From RCIO01 sp965232405 (lineage in GTDB: Bacteria > Pseudomonadota > Alphaproteobacteria > Rhizobiales > Rhizobiaceae), in assembly GCA_965232405.1 (NCBI GenBank), contig OZ246966.1, forward strand, positions 868,001-932,000: 64,000 bases of DNA, in the 5' to 3' direction. Below are positions 53,098 through 61,230 of this stretch, piece by piece. Both the position numbers and the translations under genes were made by a program. The notes beneath the pieces were generated by a model, which had not been told where the DNA came from, ran no database searches, and saw only the letters and a list, made by a program, of their open reading frames with translations. Every line of letters begins with the position of its first letter. Within the stretch, counting starts at the first letter, position 1.

Positions 53098-54243
53098 ATG
53101 GATTTTGATTTCACCGAAGAGCAGTCGATCCTTCGCGACTCGCTCGACCGGCTTCTCGCCGACAAGTACGATTTCGAGAAGCGCAAGGCGATCATGGCGC
53201 AGCCGGAGGGCTGGAGCGCCGACATGTGGAACGCCTATGCCGAAATGGGGCTGATGGCGCTTCCCTTCGCCGAAGAAGATGGCGGCCTTGGCGGCTCGCC
53301 GGTCGAGACGATGATCGTCATGGAATCGCTCGGCAAGGCACTGGCGCTGGAACCCTATTTCGCAACAGTGGTTCTTGGCGGCGGGGTACTGCGCTTCAGT
53401 GCATCTGGCGAACAGCGCGCCGAACTGGTGCCGCAGATCGCGGAAGGGTCGCTCAAGCTGGCGCTGGCGCACACGGAGCGGAACGCGCGCTACGACCTCA
53501 ACCATGTCGAGACGACCGCGCAGAAGGACGGCGACAGCTATGTGCTGTCCGGCAAGAAGAATGTGGTGCTTGCCGGCGACAGCGCGGACCAGATCTTCGT
53601 GACGGCGCGCGTTTCGGGCGACACGCGCGACGAAAACGGTATCGGCATTTTCATGATCGCCAGGGACACTGAAGGCCTGTCCGTGCGCGGCTACCGGACC
53701 CAGGATGGCCAGCGCGCGGCCGATATTTCGCTCGATGGCGTCAAGGTCGACAGCGGGTCAGTCATCGGCGATCCGGAGGGAGGCCTTGCGGTTCTGGGCA
53801 AGGTCGTCGACAGCGCCATCGCGGCTCTCAGTGCCGAGGCGATCGGCGTCATGGGCAAACTGCACGCCCTGTCGCTCGAATACCTCAAGGTACGGAAACA
53901 GTTCGGTGTGCCGATCGGCGCCTTCCAGGTCTTGCAGCACGACGCCGTAGATATGTTCGTTGCTATGGAGCAGGCGCGCTCGCTGGCGCTCTATGCCACG
54001 ATGATGGCCGACAGCGACGACGAGGGCGAGCGCAGGCGGGCTATGCATGCTGCCAAAGCCGAGATCGGGCGCGCCGGCAAGCTTGTCGGCGAAACAGCGA
54101 TACAGCTGCATGGCGGCGTGGGCATGACGATGGAGTATGCGATCGGGCACTACTTCAAGCGCATGACCATGATCGACATTGCATTTGGCGACGCCGACCA
54201 TCATCTGCGCGCATTGGCGACAAAGGGCGGCCTGTTCGGCTAG
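53098..54243 (+). CDS. pimD: Acyl-CoA dehydrogenase, small subunit type (PimD-like)
   Basis: 381 residues. The acyl-CoA dehydrogenase fold is present (FDFTEEQSILRDSLDRLLADKYDF; LEYLKVRKQFGVPIGAFQVLQHDAVDMFV; GETAIQLHGGVGMTMEYAIGHYFKRMTMID), but the middle beta domain lacks the usual TEPxxGSD-type loop, reading LALAHTERNARYDL. This is consistent with a partner subunit rather than an independent dehydrogenase. It follows pimC by 33 bases. Its stop shares CTAG with the convergent ArsR gene. Confidence 0.9.
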   Translation: MDFDFTEEQSILRDSLDRLLADKYDFEKRKAIMAQPEGWSADMWNAYAEMGLMALPFAEEDGGLGGSPVETMIVMESLGKALALEPYFATVVLGGGVLRFSASGEQRAELVPQIAEGSLKLALAHTERNARYDLNHVETTAQKDGDSYVLSGKKNVVLAGDSADQIFVTARVSGDTRDENGIGIFMIARDTEGLSVRGYRTQDGQRAADISLDGVKVDSGSVIGDPEGGLAVLGKVVDSAIAALSAEAIGVMGKLHALSLEYLKVRKQFGVPIGAFQVLQHDAVDMFVAMEQARSLALYATMMADSDDEGERRRAMHAAKAEIGRAGKLVGETAIQLHGGVGMTMEYAIGHYFKRMTMIDIAFGDADHHLRALATKGGLFG

Positions 54244-54566
54244 GCGATAGCTGCCCGCTGCTCGCGGGCAGGCGTGCAGTACATGTCGTACAAAAGGTCC
54301 ACGATACGGGCGACCTTGTCGGAGGCCACGCTGTAGTAGATCGTTCGGCCGTCACGCCGGGTCGAAACCAGTTTGAGCGCCCGCAATTTTGCCAATTGCT
54401 GGGACAGCGCGGACTGGTTCATGCCAACTGCCGCGGCGAGCGGCAGGACGGCCTTCTCGCCATCCAGCAGATTACAAAGGATCATTAGCCGGTTGGCGTT
54501 CGCAAGCGCCGACAGGAATTCGGCCGCCTCGCTCGCTGACTGCGCCAGCTGTTCCGTTTCAATCAT
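54240..54566 (-). CDS. bigR: ArsR family sulfide/persulfide-responsive repressor (BigR/SqrR type)
   Basis: 108 residues from ATG 54566 with AAGGGG seven bases upstream; the outer ATG 54584 would lie inside the operator palindrome. The winged helix has LPLAAAVGMNQSALSQQLAKLRALKLVSTRRDGRTIYYSV. Two cysteines (ILCNLL, Cys31; YDMYCTP, Cys97) are 66 residues apart, the pair that forms a disulfide or polysulfide bridge on oxidation in BigR/SqrR. It diverges from the YeeE/persulfide-dioxygenase operon and likely represses it until sulfane sulfur accumulates. Confidence 0.9.
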   Translation of the reverse strand: MIETEQLAQSASEAAEFLSALANANRLMILCNLLDGEKAVLPLAAAVGMNQSALSQQLAKLRALKLVSTRRDGRTIYYSVASDKVARIVDLLYDMYCTPAREQRAAIA

Positions 54567-54580
54567 CAGCATACCCCTTG

Positions 54581-54604
54581 ACATGTGAATATATATTCAT
54601 ATGT
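54581..54604. promoter_or_regulatory. AT-rich BigR-type operator
   Basis: A perfect palindrome TGAATATATATTCA (54586-54599) extends to a 24-bp dyad (54581-54604) with only one mismatched pair, ACAT on the left mirrored by ATGT on the right. It lies between the divergent bigR and sulfur-transport genes, 34 bases before the latter start. AT-rich dyads of this kind are the known targets of BigR. Confidence 0.75.
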
Positions 54605-54637
54605 ATCGCGAATAGCAAGACTGACTGAGGGAATCTC

Positions 54638-55069
54638 GTGGACAACATAACCGAATTCACACCCTTGCAATCACTGATCGGCGGCGGCCTGATCGGACTC
54701 GCATCGGTTCTTCTAATGATGCTGCACGGACGTATTGCCGGGATGACCGCAATTATCGGCGGCGTGCTGCCGCCCTGGTCATCCGACTGGCAATGGCGCG
54801 CGGCCTTCCTTGTCGGCGCAATCGTTTCGCCACTGATCTACCTCGCACTCGGCGGCGAGATCGGCTTTTCCGTCCCGCCAAGCACGGCAATGCTGGTTGC
54901 CGGCGGGATCGTTGTCGGCGTTGGCGTAACCTACGGCTCGGGCTGCACCAGCGGTCACGGCGTATGCGGTATCGCCAGGCTGTCCCCGCGTTCGATCGCG
55001 GCGACAGGCGTCTTCATGGCCGCCACCTTCGCGACCGTCTACGTGGTTCGCCACATCCTGGGAGCGTGA
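54638..55069 (+). CDS. YeeE/YedE family sulfur transporter, first half
   Basis: 143 residues from GTG 54638 with GAGGGA upstream. Four or five membrane helices; the family signature GVGVTYGSGCTSGHGVCGIARLSPRS has the cysteines implicated in sulfur-compound passage. It corresponds to one half of full-length YeeE (about 350 residues); the partner follows after four bases. It should import or export a sulfur species such as thiosulfate or sulfide-related compounds for the dioxygenase locus. Confidence 0.9.
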   Translation: MDNITEFTPLQSLIGGGLIGLASVLLMMLHGRIAGMTAIIGGVLPPWSSDWQWRAAFLVGAIVSPLIYLALGGEIGFSVPPSTAMLVAGGIVVGVGVTYGSGCTSGHGVCGIARLSPRSIAATGVFMAATFATVYVVRHILGA

Positions 55070-55073
55070 CCTG

Positions 55074-55517
55074 ATGAACAAGATCATATCTGCCGTTGCA
55101 ATAGGCGGCATCTTCGGCCTCGGCATCGTCATTTCGGGAATGTCCAACCCGGCCAAGGTTCTGAACTTTTTCGACGTGGCTGGCAGCTGGGACCCGAGCC
55201 TGCTTGTGGTGATGGTCAGCGCGCTGGCAGTCACTGCGATCGGATACCGGATCGTGTTCGGCTGGCGCACGCAGCCGGTCTTCAACACGCGCTTCGACGT
55301 TCCGACCAACCGCAAAATCGACTGGCAGCTGGTAGGCGGCTCCACCGTTTTCGGAATTGGCTGGGGCGTCACCGGCTTCTGCCCGGGCGGCGCCATACCA
55401 GCGCTTGGCTTTGGCGGCCTGGAAGCAGCAACATTCGTGGGCTCGATGATGGCCGGCATTGCCATTGCGCGGTTTCTGAAAACGCGAACGGCCAAGCTCG
55501 CAACTACCCACGCCTGA
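55074..55517 (+). CDS. YeeE/YedE family sulfur transporter, second half
   Basis: 147 residues with about four helices and the second signature FGIGWGVTGFCPGGAIPALGFGG, again with a conserved Cys; the N-terminal part has SGMSNPAKVLNFFDVAGSWDPSLL, typical of the C-terminal half of DUF395-type proteins. The two halves are presumed to assemble as one channel. It precedes the persulfide dioxygenase by 20 bases. Confidence 0.9.
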   Translation: MNKIISAVAIGGIFGLGIVISGMSNPAKVLNFFDVAGSWDPSLLVVMVSALAVTAIGYRIVFGWRTQPVFNTRFDVPTNRKIDWQLVGGSTVFGIGWGVTGFCPGGAIPALGFGGLEAATFVGSMMAGIAIARFLKTRTAKLATTHA

Positions 55518-55537
55518 CAACTCAAGGAAGGAGTTAG

Positions 55538-56431
55538 ATGATGTCTTTGCCTTTCAAACCCGATCTGTCGGTCAAACCCCAGGTCGTGTCCTTCTTCGAC
55601 GAGCCGACCAACACCGTGTCCTATATCGTCAAGGATCCGAACTCGGACGCCTGTGCCGTGATCGATTCGGTCATGGATATCGATTATGCGGCCGGCCGCA
55701 TCACCTATGACGGCGCGGACGAGATCGTCGAATACATCCAGTCGCGCGGCTGGAAGCTGGAATGGATCATCGAGACCCATGTCCACGCCGACCATCTGTC
55801 GGCTGCGCCCTACATCCAGCAAAAGCTGGGCGGCAAGCTGGGAATTGGCGAGAACATCCGTATCGTGCAGGACACATTCGGCAAAATCTTCAACGAAGGT
55901 ACCGAGTTCCAGCGCGACGGTTCGCAATTCGACAGGTTGTTCGAGGACGGCGACAGCTACCAGATCGGTACGATGACAGCGCACGCCATGCACACGCCGG
56001 GTCACACACCCGCATGCATGACACATGTTGTCGGAGACGCGGCATTCGTTGGCGACACGCTGTTCATGCCGGACGGCGGTTCGGCCAGAGCAGACTTTCC
56101 CGGCGGTGACGCGCGCGAGCTCTACCGCTCCATCAAACGCGTACTTGAACTGCCTGGCGAGACACGTCTGTTCATCTGCCACGACTACGGGCCGAACGGC
56201 CGCGACATCAAATGGGAGACGACGGTCGCTGACGAGCGTGAGCACAACATCCATGTGCGCGACGGAATCGGCGAAGACGAATTCGTCAAAATGCGCGAGG
56301 AACGCGACGCGACCCTTGCAATGCCGAAGCTCATCATACCGTCGCTTCAGGTAAACATGCGCGCCGGCCAGTTGCCGCCGAAAGGCCCAGATGGCAAGAC
56401 GTATCTGAAGGTTCCGGTCAACAAGCTCTGA
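55538..56431 (+). CDS. blh: Metallo-beta-lactamase-fold persulfide dioxygenase (Blh/ETHE1-like)
   Basis: 297 residues; GGAAGGAG precedes ATG 55538 (a second ATG follows). Metal motif THVHADH at His81, His83, Asp85 and His86; further ligands are in HTPGHTPACM, FVGDTLF and FICHDYGP. The long C-terminal part (WETTVADEREHNIHVRDGIGEDEFVKMREERDATLAMPKLIIPSLQVNMRAGQLP) is the hallmark of the ETHE1-like persulfide dioxygenases. It oxidises glutathione persulfide to sulfite, detoxifying sulfide. It is the third gene of the BigR-controlled operon. Confidence 0.93.
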   Translation: MMSLPFKPDLSVKPQVVSFFDEPTNTVSYIVKDPNSDACAVIDSVMDIDYAAGRITYDGADEIVEYIQSRGWKLEWIIETHVHADHLSAAPYIQQKLGGKLGIGENIRIVQDTFGKIFNEGTEFQRDGSQFDRLFEDGDSYQIGTMTAHAMHTPGHTPACMTHVVGDAAFVGDTLFMPDGGSARADFPGGDARELYRSIKRVLELPGETRLFICHDYGPNGRDIKWETTVADEREHNIHVRDGIGEDEFVKMREERDATLAMPKLIIPSLQVNMRAGQLPPKGPDGKTYLKVPVNKL

Positions 56432-56463
56432 TGCACCGCTCCGGAAGAAATGAGAGGTTATCA

Positions 56464-56796
56464 ATGGACATTCGACAGGTCGCGGACGGCTTTTCGGTTT
56501 CGGGGCAGATTGCTGCAGCCGACGTTCAGGCAATCAAGGATGCCGGTTTTCGCAGCATCATATGCAACCGGCCCGACAACGAAGAAGGGGCCGTCCCGCA
56601 CGAGCAGATCGAAGCAGCGGCGCGTGCTGCCGGGCTGACGTTCCGATACGTCCCCGCCATCAGCGGCCAGCTGACCCCGGCAAATGTCGAGGAAACCGCA
56701 AGCGCGCTCAGCGAACTTGAGGGGCCGATCTTCGCCTATTGCCGCTCGGGCGCCCGCAGCACCAACCTCTACATGATGGCAAAGCAAAAAGGCTGA
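56464..56796 (+). CDS. Blh N-terminal-type DUF442 phosphatase/rhodanese-like protein
   Basis: 110 residues from ATG 56464 with AGAGG upstream. The loop Cys93-R-S-G-A-Arg98 (YCRSGARSTNLY) resembles the active-site loop of rhodaneses and dual-specificity phosphatases; NRPDNEEGAVPHEQIEAAARAAGL is typical of the beta-lactamase-hydrolase-like DUF442 family. In many bacteria this domain is fused to the persulfide dioxygenase; here it is a separate gene 32 bases downstream. It probably transfers sulfane sulfur. Confidence 0.88.
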   Translation: MDIRQVADGFSVSGQIAAADVQAIKDAGFRSIICNRPDNEEGAVPHEQIEAAARAAGLTFRYVPAISGQLTPANVEETASALSELEGPIFAYCRSGARSTNLYMMAKQKG

Positions 56797-56847
56797 GCCT
56801 TCCCGCAGTCACCTGACGGCTGCAATTCCGAAATCCAGGCCTGCCGA

Positions 56848-56867
56848 CGCGCTCAATCCTGAGCGCG
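56848..56867. terminator. Hairpin between DUF442 gene and sulP
   Basis: CGCGCTCA (56848-56855) and TGAGCGCG (56860-56867) form a perfect 8-bp stem with an ATCC loop in the 100-bp gap. No T-run follows, so it may be a weak terminator or an mRNA boundary. Confidence 0.4.
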
Positions 56868-56896
56868 ATCGGCGGCGCTCATCCCGGCGATGCAAA

Positions 56897-58642
56897 ATGC
56901 GTGAGTTGCCCTCCTTCGTTCGATCATGGCCACCGCTGATTTGGGGCCGCGGCTACGGACGTGTCGCGCTGGCTAACGACCTGTCGGCTGCAGTGATCGT
57001 AACGATCATGCTGATCCCGCAATCGCTGGCCTATGCGATGCTTGCCGGCTTGCCGCCACAGGCAGGCCTCTATGCCTCCATCCTGCCGCTTGTCGCCTAT
57101 GCGCTGTTTGGCTCCAGCCGGGTTCTGGCCGTCGGCCCGGTTGCTGTCGTGTCACTCATGACGGCAGCCGCAATCGGGAAGATCGCGCCAGCAGGGTCAC
57201 CCGAAGCCGTCATGGCTGCACTGGTGCTGGCGCTCCTGTCAGGCATTATGCTGCTCGCGCTCGGCATATTGCGCCTCGGCTTCATGGCCAACTTCCTGTC
57301 GCATCCGGTTATTTCCGGCTTCATCACCGCGTCGGGGATCTTGATCGCCGCCGGGCAGCTCAAACATGTTCTCGGCGTTCCCGCCTCAGGTCACACACTC
57401 CAGGAAATCGCGCTGTCGCTTTGGGAGAACCTCGATGCGGCAAACGGCGCGACGGTCGCTATCGGTCTTGGCTCGGCGGCATTTCTCTACTGGTCGCGGC
57501 GAAGCCTGAAAGCGCTGCTTGGACGCTTCGGCCTGAATGGCCGGCCGGCCGACATGATCGCAAAGGCGGCCCCTGTCGCCGCAGTGGCCGTCACGACACT
57601 TGCCGCCTGGGGATTCGATCTCGGTGCGAGCGGCGTCAGGCTGGTCGGCGTCGTGCCACAGGGATTACCACCGCTGGCCGTTCCCACCTTCGATCCCGAA
57701 ATGTGGCTGTCGCTTGTCGGCTCCGCTGCGCTGATAACAATCGTGGGTTTCGTTGAATCGGTATCGGTAGCGCAGACGCTCGCCGCAAAGCGGCGCCAGC
57801 GAATAAGTCCCGACCAAGAACTTGTCGGACTGGGCTCAGCCAATGTTGCTGCCGCCTTCTCCGGCGGCTACCCCGTTACCGGCGGTTTCGCGCGTTCGGT
57901 TGTCAATTACGACGCCGGCGCCGAGACGCCAGCGGCCGGCATTTTCACTGCCATCGGCATTGGACTCGCGACGCTGCTGCTCACGCCGCTGCTCCTGTAT
58001 CTGCCGCAGGCCACGCTTGCTGCAACCATCATCGTCGCCGTCCTTTCGCTGGTCGATTTCGGCATTCTGAAACGAAGCTGGATCTACTCGAAAGCCGATT
58101 TCGCGGCCGTCACGTCGACCATTCTGGTCACGCTGTTCGTGGGCGTGGAGATGGGCATTTCGGCCGGCGTCGGCATCTCCCTTCTGATCTATCTCTATCG
58201 GACATCAAAACCGCATGTCGCGGTGGTCGGCCAGGTGCCGGATACCGAGCACTACCGCAACGTGCTCCGCCATGACGTGTTGACCAATCCAGCCATCCTG
58301 TCCGTGCGGATCGACGAGAGCCTCTACTTTGCAAACGCACGCTATCTCGAAGAGTATCTCTTCGACCTCCTCGCCCGACAGCCTGAAGTCCGGCACGTCA
58401 TCCTGATGTGCCCGGCGATCAACGCAATCGACCTCAGTGCGCTGGAGTCACTGGAAACGATAAACGCGACTCTGACCGAAGCGGGTGTGAAGCTGCATCT
58501 GAGCGAGGTGAAAGGGCCGGTCATGGACAGGCTCGAACGGACTGATTTCCTGTCTCACCTCAGCGGACAGGTATTCCTGTCGCACCACATGGCCGTAAAC
58601 GAACTCTCGCAGTCACTGCCGCGACGCAACGCAGCTCAATAA
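56897..58642 (+). CDS. SulP family anion permease with STAS domain
   Basis: 581 residues. About 12 helices with the SulP motif NDLSAAVIVTIMLIPQSLAYAMLAGLPPQAGLYASILPL near the start and GGYPVTGGFARSVVNYDAGAETPAAGIFTA in the middle; a C-terminal STAS domain runs from about 445 (RIDESLYFANARYLEEYL). SulP proteins carry sulfate, bicarbonate or other anions. Placement after the persulfide dioxygenase operon suggests sulfate or sulfite movement. Its stop overlaps the convergent dctM by seven bases. Confidence 0.92.
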   Translation: MRELPSFVRSWPPLIWGRGYGRVALANDLSAAVIVTIMLIPQSLAYAMLAGLPPQAGLYASILPLVAYALFGSSRVLAVGPVAVVSLMTAAAIGKIAPAGSPEAVMAALVLALLSGIMLLALGILRLGFMANFLSHPVISGFITASGILIAAGQLKHVLGVPASGHTLQEIALSLWENLDAANGATVAIGLGSAAFLYWSRRSLKALLGRFGLNGRPADMIAKAAPVAAVAVTTLAAWGFDLGASGVRLVGVVPQGLPPLAVPTFDPEMWLSLVGSAALITIVGFVESVSVAQTLAAKRRQRISPDQELVGLGSANVAAAFSGGYPVTGGFARSVVNYDAGAETPAAGIFTAIGIGLATLLLTPLLLYLPQATLAATIIVAVLSLVDFGILKRSWIYSKADFAAVTSTILVTLFVGVEMGISAGVGISLLIYLYRTSKPHVAVVGQVPDTEHYRNVLRHDVLTNPAILSVRIDESLYFANARYLEEYLFDLLARQPEVRHVILMCPAINAIDLSALESLETINATLTEAGVKLHLSEVKGPVMDRLERTDFLSHLSGQVFLSHHMAVNELSQSLPRRNAAQ

Positions 58643-59958
58643 AGCAGGCGCATCAATCCAAGCGTGATGACGGGGAACATCGTAAGGATTATCACCCGCA
58701 CGATGTCGCTGGTCACGAAGGGCAACACACCGCGATAAGTGTGCTGTATCGGCGTTTCCTTCGCCATCGAGTTGATGACGAACAGGTTCATGCCGACTGG
58801 CGGCGTGATCAGCCCCACCTCCACGACGATCAGCACTAGAATACCGAACCAGATGGGAAATTCGTCGGGCGGCAGGCCAAAGTCGAGCCCGCTGACGATC
58901 GGGAAGAAGATCGGCACGGTGAGCAGGATCATCGACAGCGAATCCATCACGCAGCCGAAGACGAGATAGAGCAGCAGGATCAAGGTCAGAACAAACCAGG
59001 GATTCAAGCCCTGCTCGGTCACGTAGGCCGCGGCGAGCTGCGGGAGCTGCGACAGGCCCAGGAAGGCGTTGAACATCGACGCGCCGAAGACGATGAAAAA
59101 GATCATCGCGGTCGCACTGGCGGTGGCCAGAATGCAGGAGATGAAGGTCTTGCGGTTAAGCCCGCCATTGAACAGCGCGATCAGGCCGGTGCCGGCCGCA
59201 CCCACGGCCGCAGCCTCGGTCGGCGAGAACCAGCCGAGATAGATGCCGCCGACGACGGCGATGAAGACCAGCAGCACCGGCCAAACGTCGACAAGTGCTG
59301 CAAACCGTTCCGAATAGGGCGCGCGCTCGCGGCTGCCGGCCGATTCCGGATTGAGACGCACATAAATCGCGATCGCCAGCATGTAGCCGATTGCGGCCAG
59401 GATGCCGGGAATGAAGGCGGCGACAAACAGCTTGGCGATGTTCTGTTCGGTCAGGATCGCATAGATGACGAGGATCACTGATGGCGGGATGAGAATGCCG
59501 AGCGTGCCGCCGGCGGCCAGCGTGCCGGTGGCGAGCGAGCCGGAATAACCGTAGCGCTTCAGTTCAGGCAGCGCGACCTGGCTCATGGTTGCCGCCGTTG
59601 CCAGCGACGATCCGCAGATCGCCCCGAAACCGGCGCAAGCGCCAACCGCAGCCATCGCAACGCCGCCCTTCTTGTGGCCAAGCCATGTCTCGGCCGCCTT
59701 GAAGAGCGACTTGGACATGCCGCCCATCGTGGCGAACTGCCCCATCAGCAGGAAGAGCGGAATGATTGACAGCGAATAGCTGGAAAAGGTCGAGTAGGTT
59801 TCCACCTTCAGCTTCGACAACATCGGCACCCACGAGCCGTAGATCAGGTAGGAGCCGATCACGCCGCAGATCAGCATCGCCAGGCCGATCGGAATGCGCA
59901 GGAAAATGAGAAGGATGAGCGCCGGGAACGAGAGTATCCCGAGTTCGAGGTTGGTCAA
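58636..59958 (-). CDS. dctM: TRAP transporter large membrane subunit (DctM family)
   Basis: 440 residues from a TTG at 59958 overlapping the dctQ stop (TTGA); earlier in-frame starts lie within dctQ. Family stretches GFGAICGSSLATAATMSQVALPELKRYGYSGSLATGTLAAGGTLGILIPPSVILVIYAI and VEVGLITPPVGMNLFVINS. It forms the symporter with the small subunit upstream. No dctP gene adjoins this pair in the window, so the binding protein must be encoded elsewhere. Confidence 0.92.
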   Translation of the reverse strand: MTNLELGILSFPALILLIFLRIPIGLAMLICGVIGSYLIYGSWVPMLSKLKVETYSTFSSYSLSIIPLFLLMGQFATMGGMSKSLFKAAETWLGHKKGGVAMAAVGACAGFGAICGSSLATAATMSQVALPELKRYGYSGSLATGTLAAGGTLGILIPPSVILVIYAILTEQNIAKLFVAAFIPGILAAIGYMLAIAIYVRLNPESAGSRERAPYSERFAALVDVWPVLLVFIAVVGGIYLGWFSPTEAAAVGAAGTGLIALFNGGLNRKTFISCILATASATAMIFFIVFGASMFNAFLGLSQLPQLAAAYVTEQGLNPWFVLTLILLLYLVFGCVMDSLSMILLTVPIFFPIVSGLDFGLPPDEFPIWFGILVLIVVEVGLITPPVGMNLFVINSMAKETPIQHTYRGVLPFVTSDIVRVIILTMFPVITLGLMRLLY

Positions 59959-60485
59959 TGAAGGCCCCCCTGGCCGGGCCCGAGAACAGGTTCGCCTGTG
60001 GCGACCTCCCGGATGCGTACATAAAGCAGGAAGAACGACACGATCACGCCGATCACCGCTGCCACCATGCACAACGCATAGGCCCACCAGACCGGGAACT
60101 GCAGGATGAAGGTGATTTCGTTGTAGCGGATCTTGTCATGCATTCCGTACCACAACCGCCATGCGATCACGGTGATGAAAACCGTCATCAGCAGTTCCGT
60201 GATGAGGTCGATGACCCTGTTTGCCGCAGGCGAAAGGAAATTGGTGAAGATGTCCACCGTTGCGTGACCGCGCACCACCTGGCACCAGGGCAGGAACGAG
60301 AAGATGGCGAATGCAACGCCGGCTTCCACCAGCTCGAAATCGCCCGGAACGCTCGACAGGCCGGCCCAGAGAAACCCGCGTCCAATGATGCTGATGACGG
60401 TCATGATCGTGAGAGCGACCAGCACGACGCCGCCGGCGATCGCAAGACCGCGCGCAAGCTGCACAATTACGGTCGAGAGCTTCAT
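59955..60485 (-). CDS. dctQ: TRAP transporter small membrane subunit (DctQ family)
   Basis: 176 residues from ATG 60485, which has a long GGGGGAGGAGGG upstream; ATG 60500 would sit before that site. Four helices with LVEAGVAFAIFSFLPWCQVVRGHATVDIFTNFLS as the family core. First gene of a two-gene dctQM operon, with a candidate operator about 70 bases upstream. Confidence 0.9.
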   Translation of the reverse strand: MKLSTVIVQLARGLAIAGGVVLVALTIMTVISIIGRGFLWAGLSSVPGDFELVEAGVAFAIFSFLPWCQVVRGHATVDIFTNFLSPAANRVIDLITELLMTVFITVIAWRLWYGMHDKIRYNEITFILQFPVWWAYALCMVAAVIGVIVSFFLLYVRIREVATGEPVLGPGQGGLH

Positions 60486-60557
60486 GCCCTCCTCCCCCAT
60501 CGTCGTTCCCGGCGCACGCTAGCTTTTGCAGGCCGGCAGGGCAACGTAGATGCATTC

Positions 60558-60574
60558 TGTTATATCACATAACA
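60558..60574. promoter_or_regulatory. Candidate operator upstream of orphan dctQM
   Basis: TGTTAT-N5-ATAACA, a perfect 6-bp inverted repeat in an AT-rich patch, 73 bases before the dctQ start and in the gap after the lrp-type gene. The form is reminiscent of GntR-family sites, but no GntR gene adjoins, so a distant regulator is likely. Confidence 0.45.
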
Positions 60575-60630
60575 TTATGCTGCAAGGTCGCGCATCCGGC
60601 CGAACTGGAAGTCGGCAGCACCCATATCGC

Positions 60631-61104
60631 TCAGTCTTCGAGGGGCAGCGCATCCGTTTCCTTCAACGTCTCCAACACGATCGCCGTCTTCACGTGCTGC
60701 ACGCTCTCGTGTGGAAGGAGGACACCGTTGACGAAGTCGGCCAGTGATTTGAGGTCAGGCGTCACCACTTTAAGGATGTAGTCCATCTCGCCAGTGAGGG
60801 CATGCGCCTCCTGTACTTCGGGCAGGCGCGCCAGAAGTCCAGCAAAATGGCGCGCGTTGTCGCGATTGTGAGTGGCGAGCGTAACGGTAATGACATTGAC
60901 CAGCGGAAAGCCCAGCCTGTCGCGGTCCAGCACCGCGCAGTAGCCGCGAACAAAACCCTCGTCCTCAAGCCGCTGACGGCGGCGCGAACATTGCGATGCC
61001 GACAGGTTCACCTTGGCCGACAGCTCATTGTTGGTCAGACGCGCGTCCTGCTGCAGAAGCGCCAGTATCTTGCGGTCAAATTGATCAATCTGCTCGAAAC
61101 TCAC
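60631..61104 (-). CDS. Lrp/AsnC family transcriptional regulator
   Basis: 157 residues from GTG 61104; the long upstream frame crosses the hpd promoter. N-terminal helix-turn-helix FDRKILALLQQDARLTNNELSAKVNLSASQCSRRRQRLEDEGFVRGYCAVLD, then the RAM/AsnC ligand domain (about 65-150) with PEVQEAHALTGEMDYILKVVTPDLKSLADFV. It is divergent from hpd, the usual layout for the local regulator of tyrosine/phenylalanine breakdown in rhizobia, presumably sensing an aromatic amino acid. Confidence 0.92.
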   Translation of the reverse strand: MSFEQIDQFDRKILALLQQDARLTNNELSAKVNLSASQCSRRRQRLEDEGFVRGYCAVLDRDRLGFPLVNVITVTLATHNRDNARHFAGLLARLPEVQEAHALTGEMDYILKVVTPDLKSLADFVNGVLLPHESVQHVKTAIVLETLKETDALPLED

Positions 61105-61121
61105 GGCTTGAACCTCATTAT

Positions 61122-61136
61122 TGCACGAAACGTGCA
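61122..61136. promoter_or_regulatory. Candidate Lrp-type operator before hpd
   Basis: TGCACG-AAA-CGTGCA is a perfect dyad of 15 bp, 17 bases from the regulator start and 94 bases before hpd. Fifteen-bp partly palindromic sites are typical for Lrp/AsnC proteins. Confidence 0.5.
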
Positions 61137-61230
61137 CAAATAGACCTCCGACGACTGCAGAATGCAAGCCTCTTGCGAGGGACGAGGCGTAGAATTGCAT
61201 CTCAACCCGAAACCACCGGAGGATTGATTT

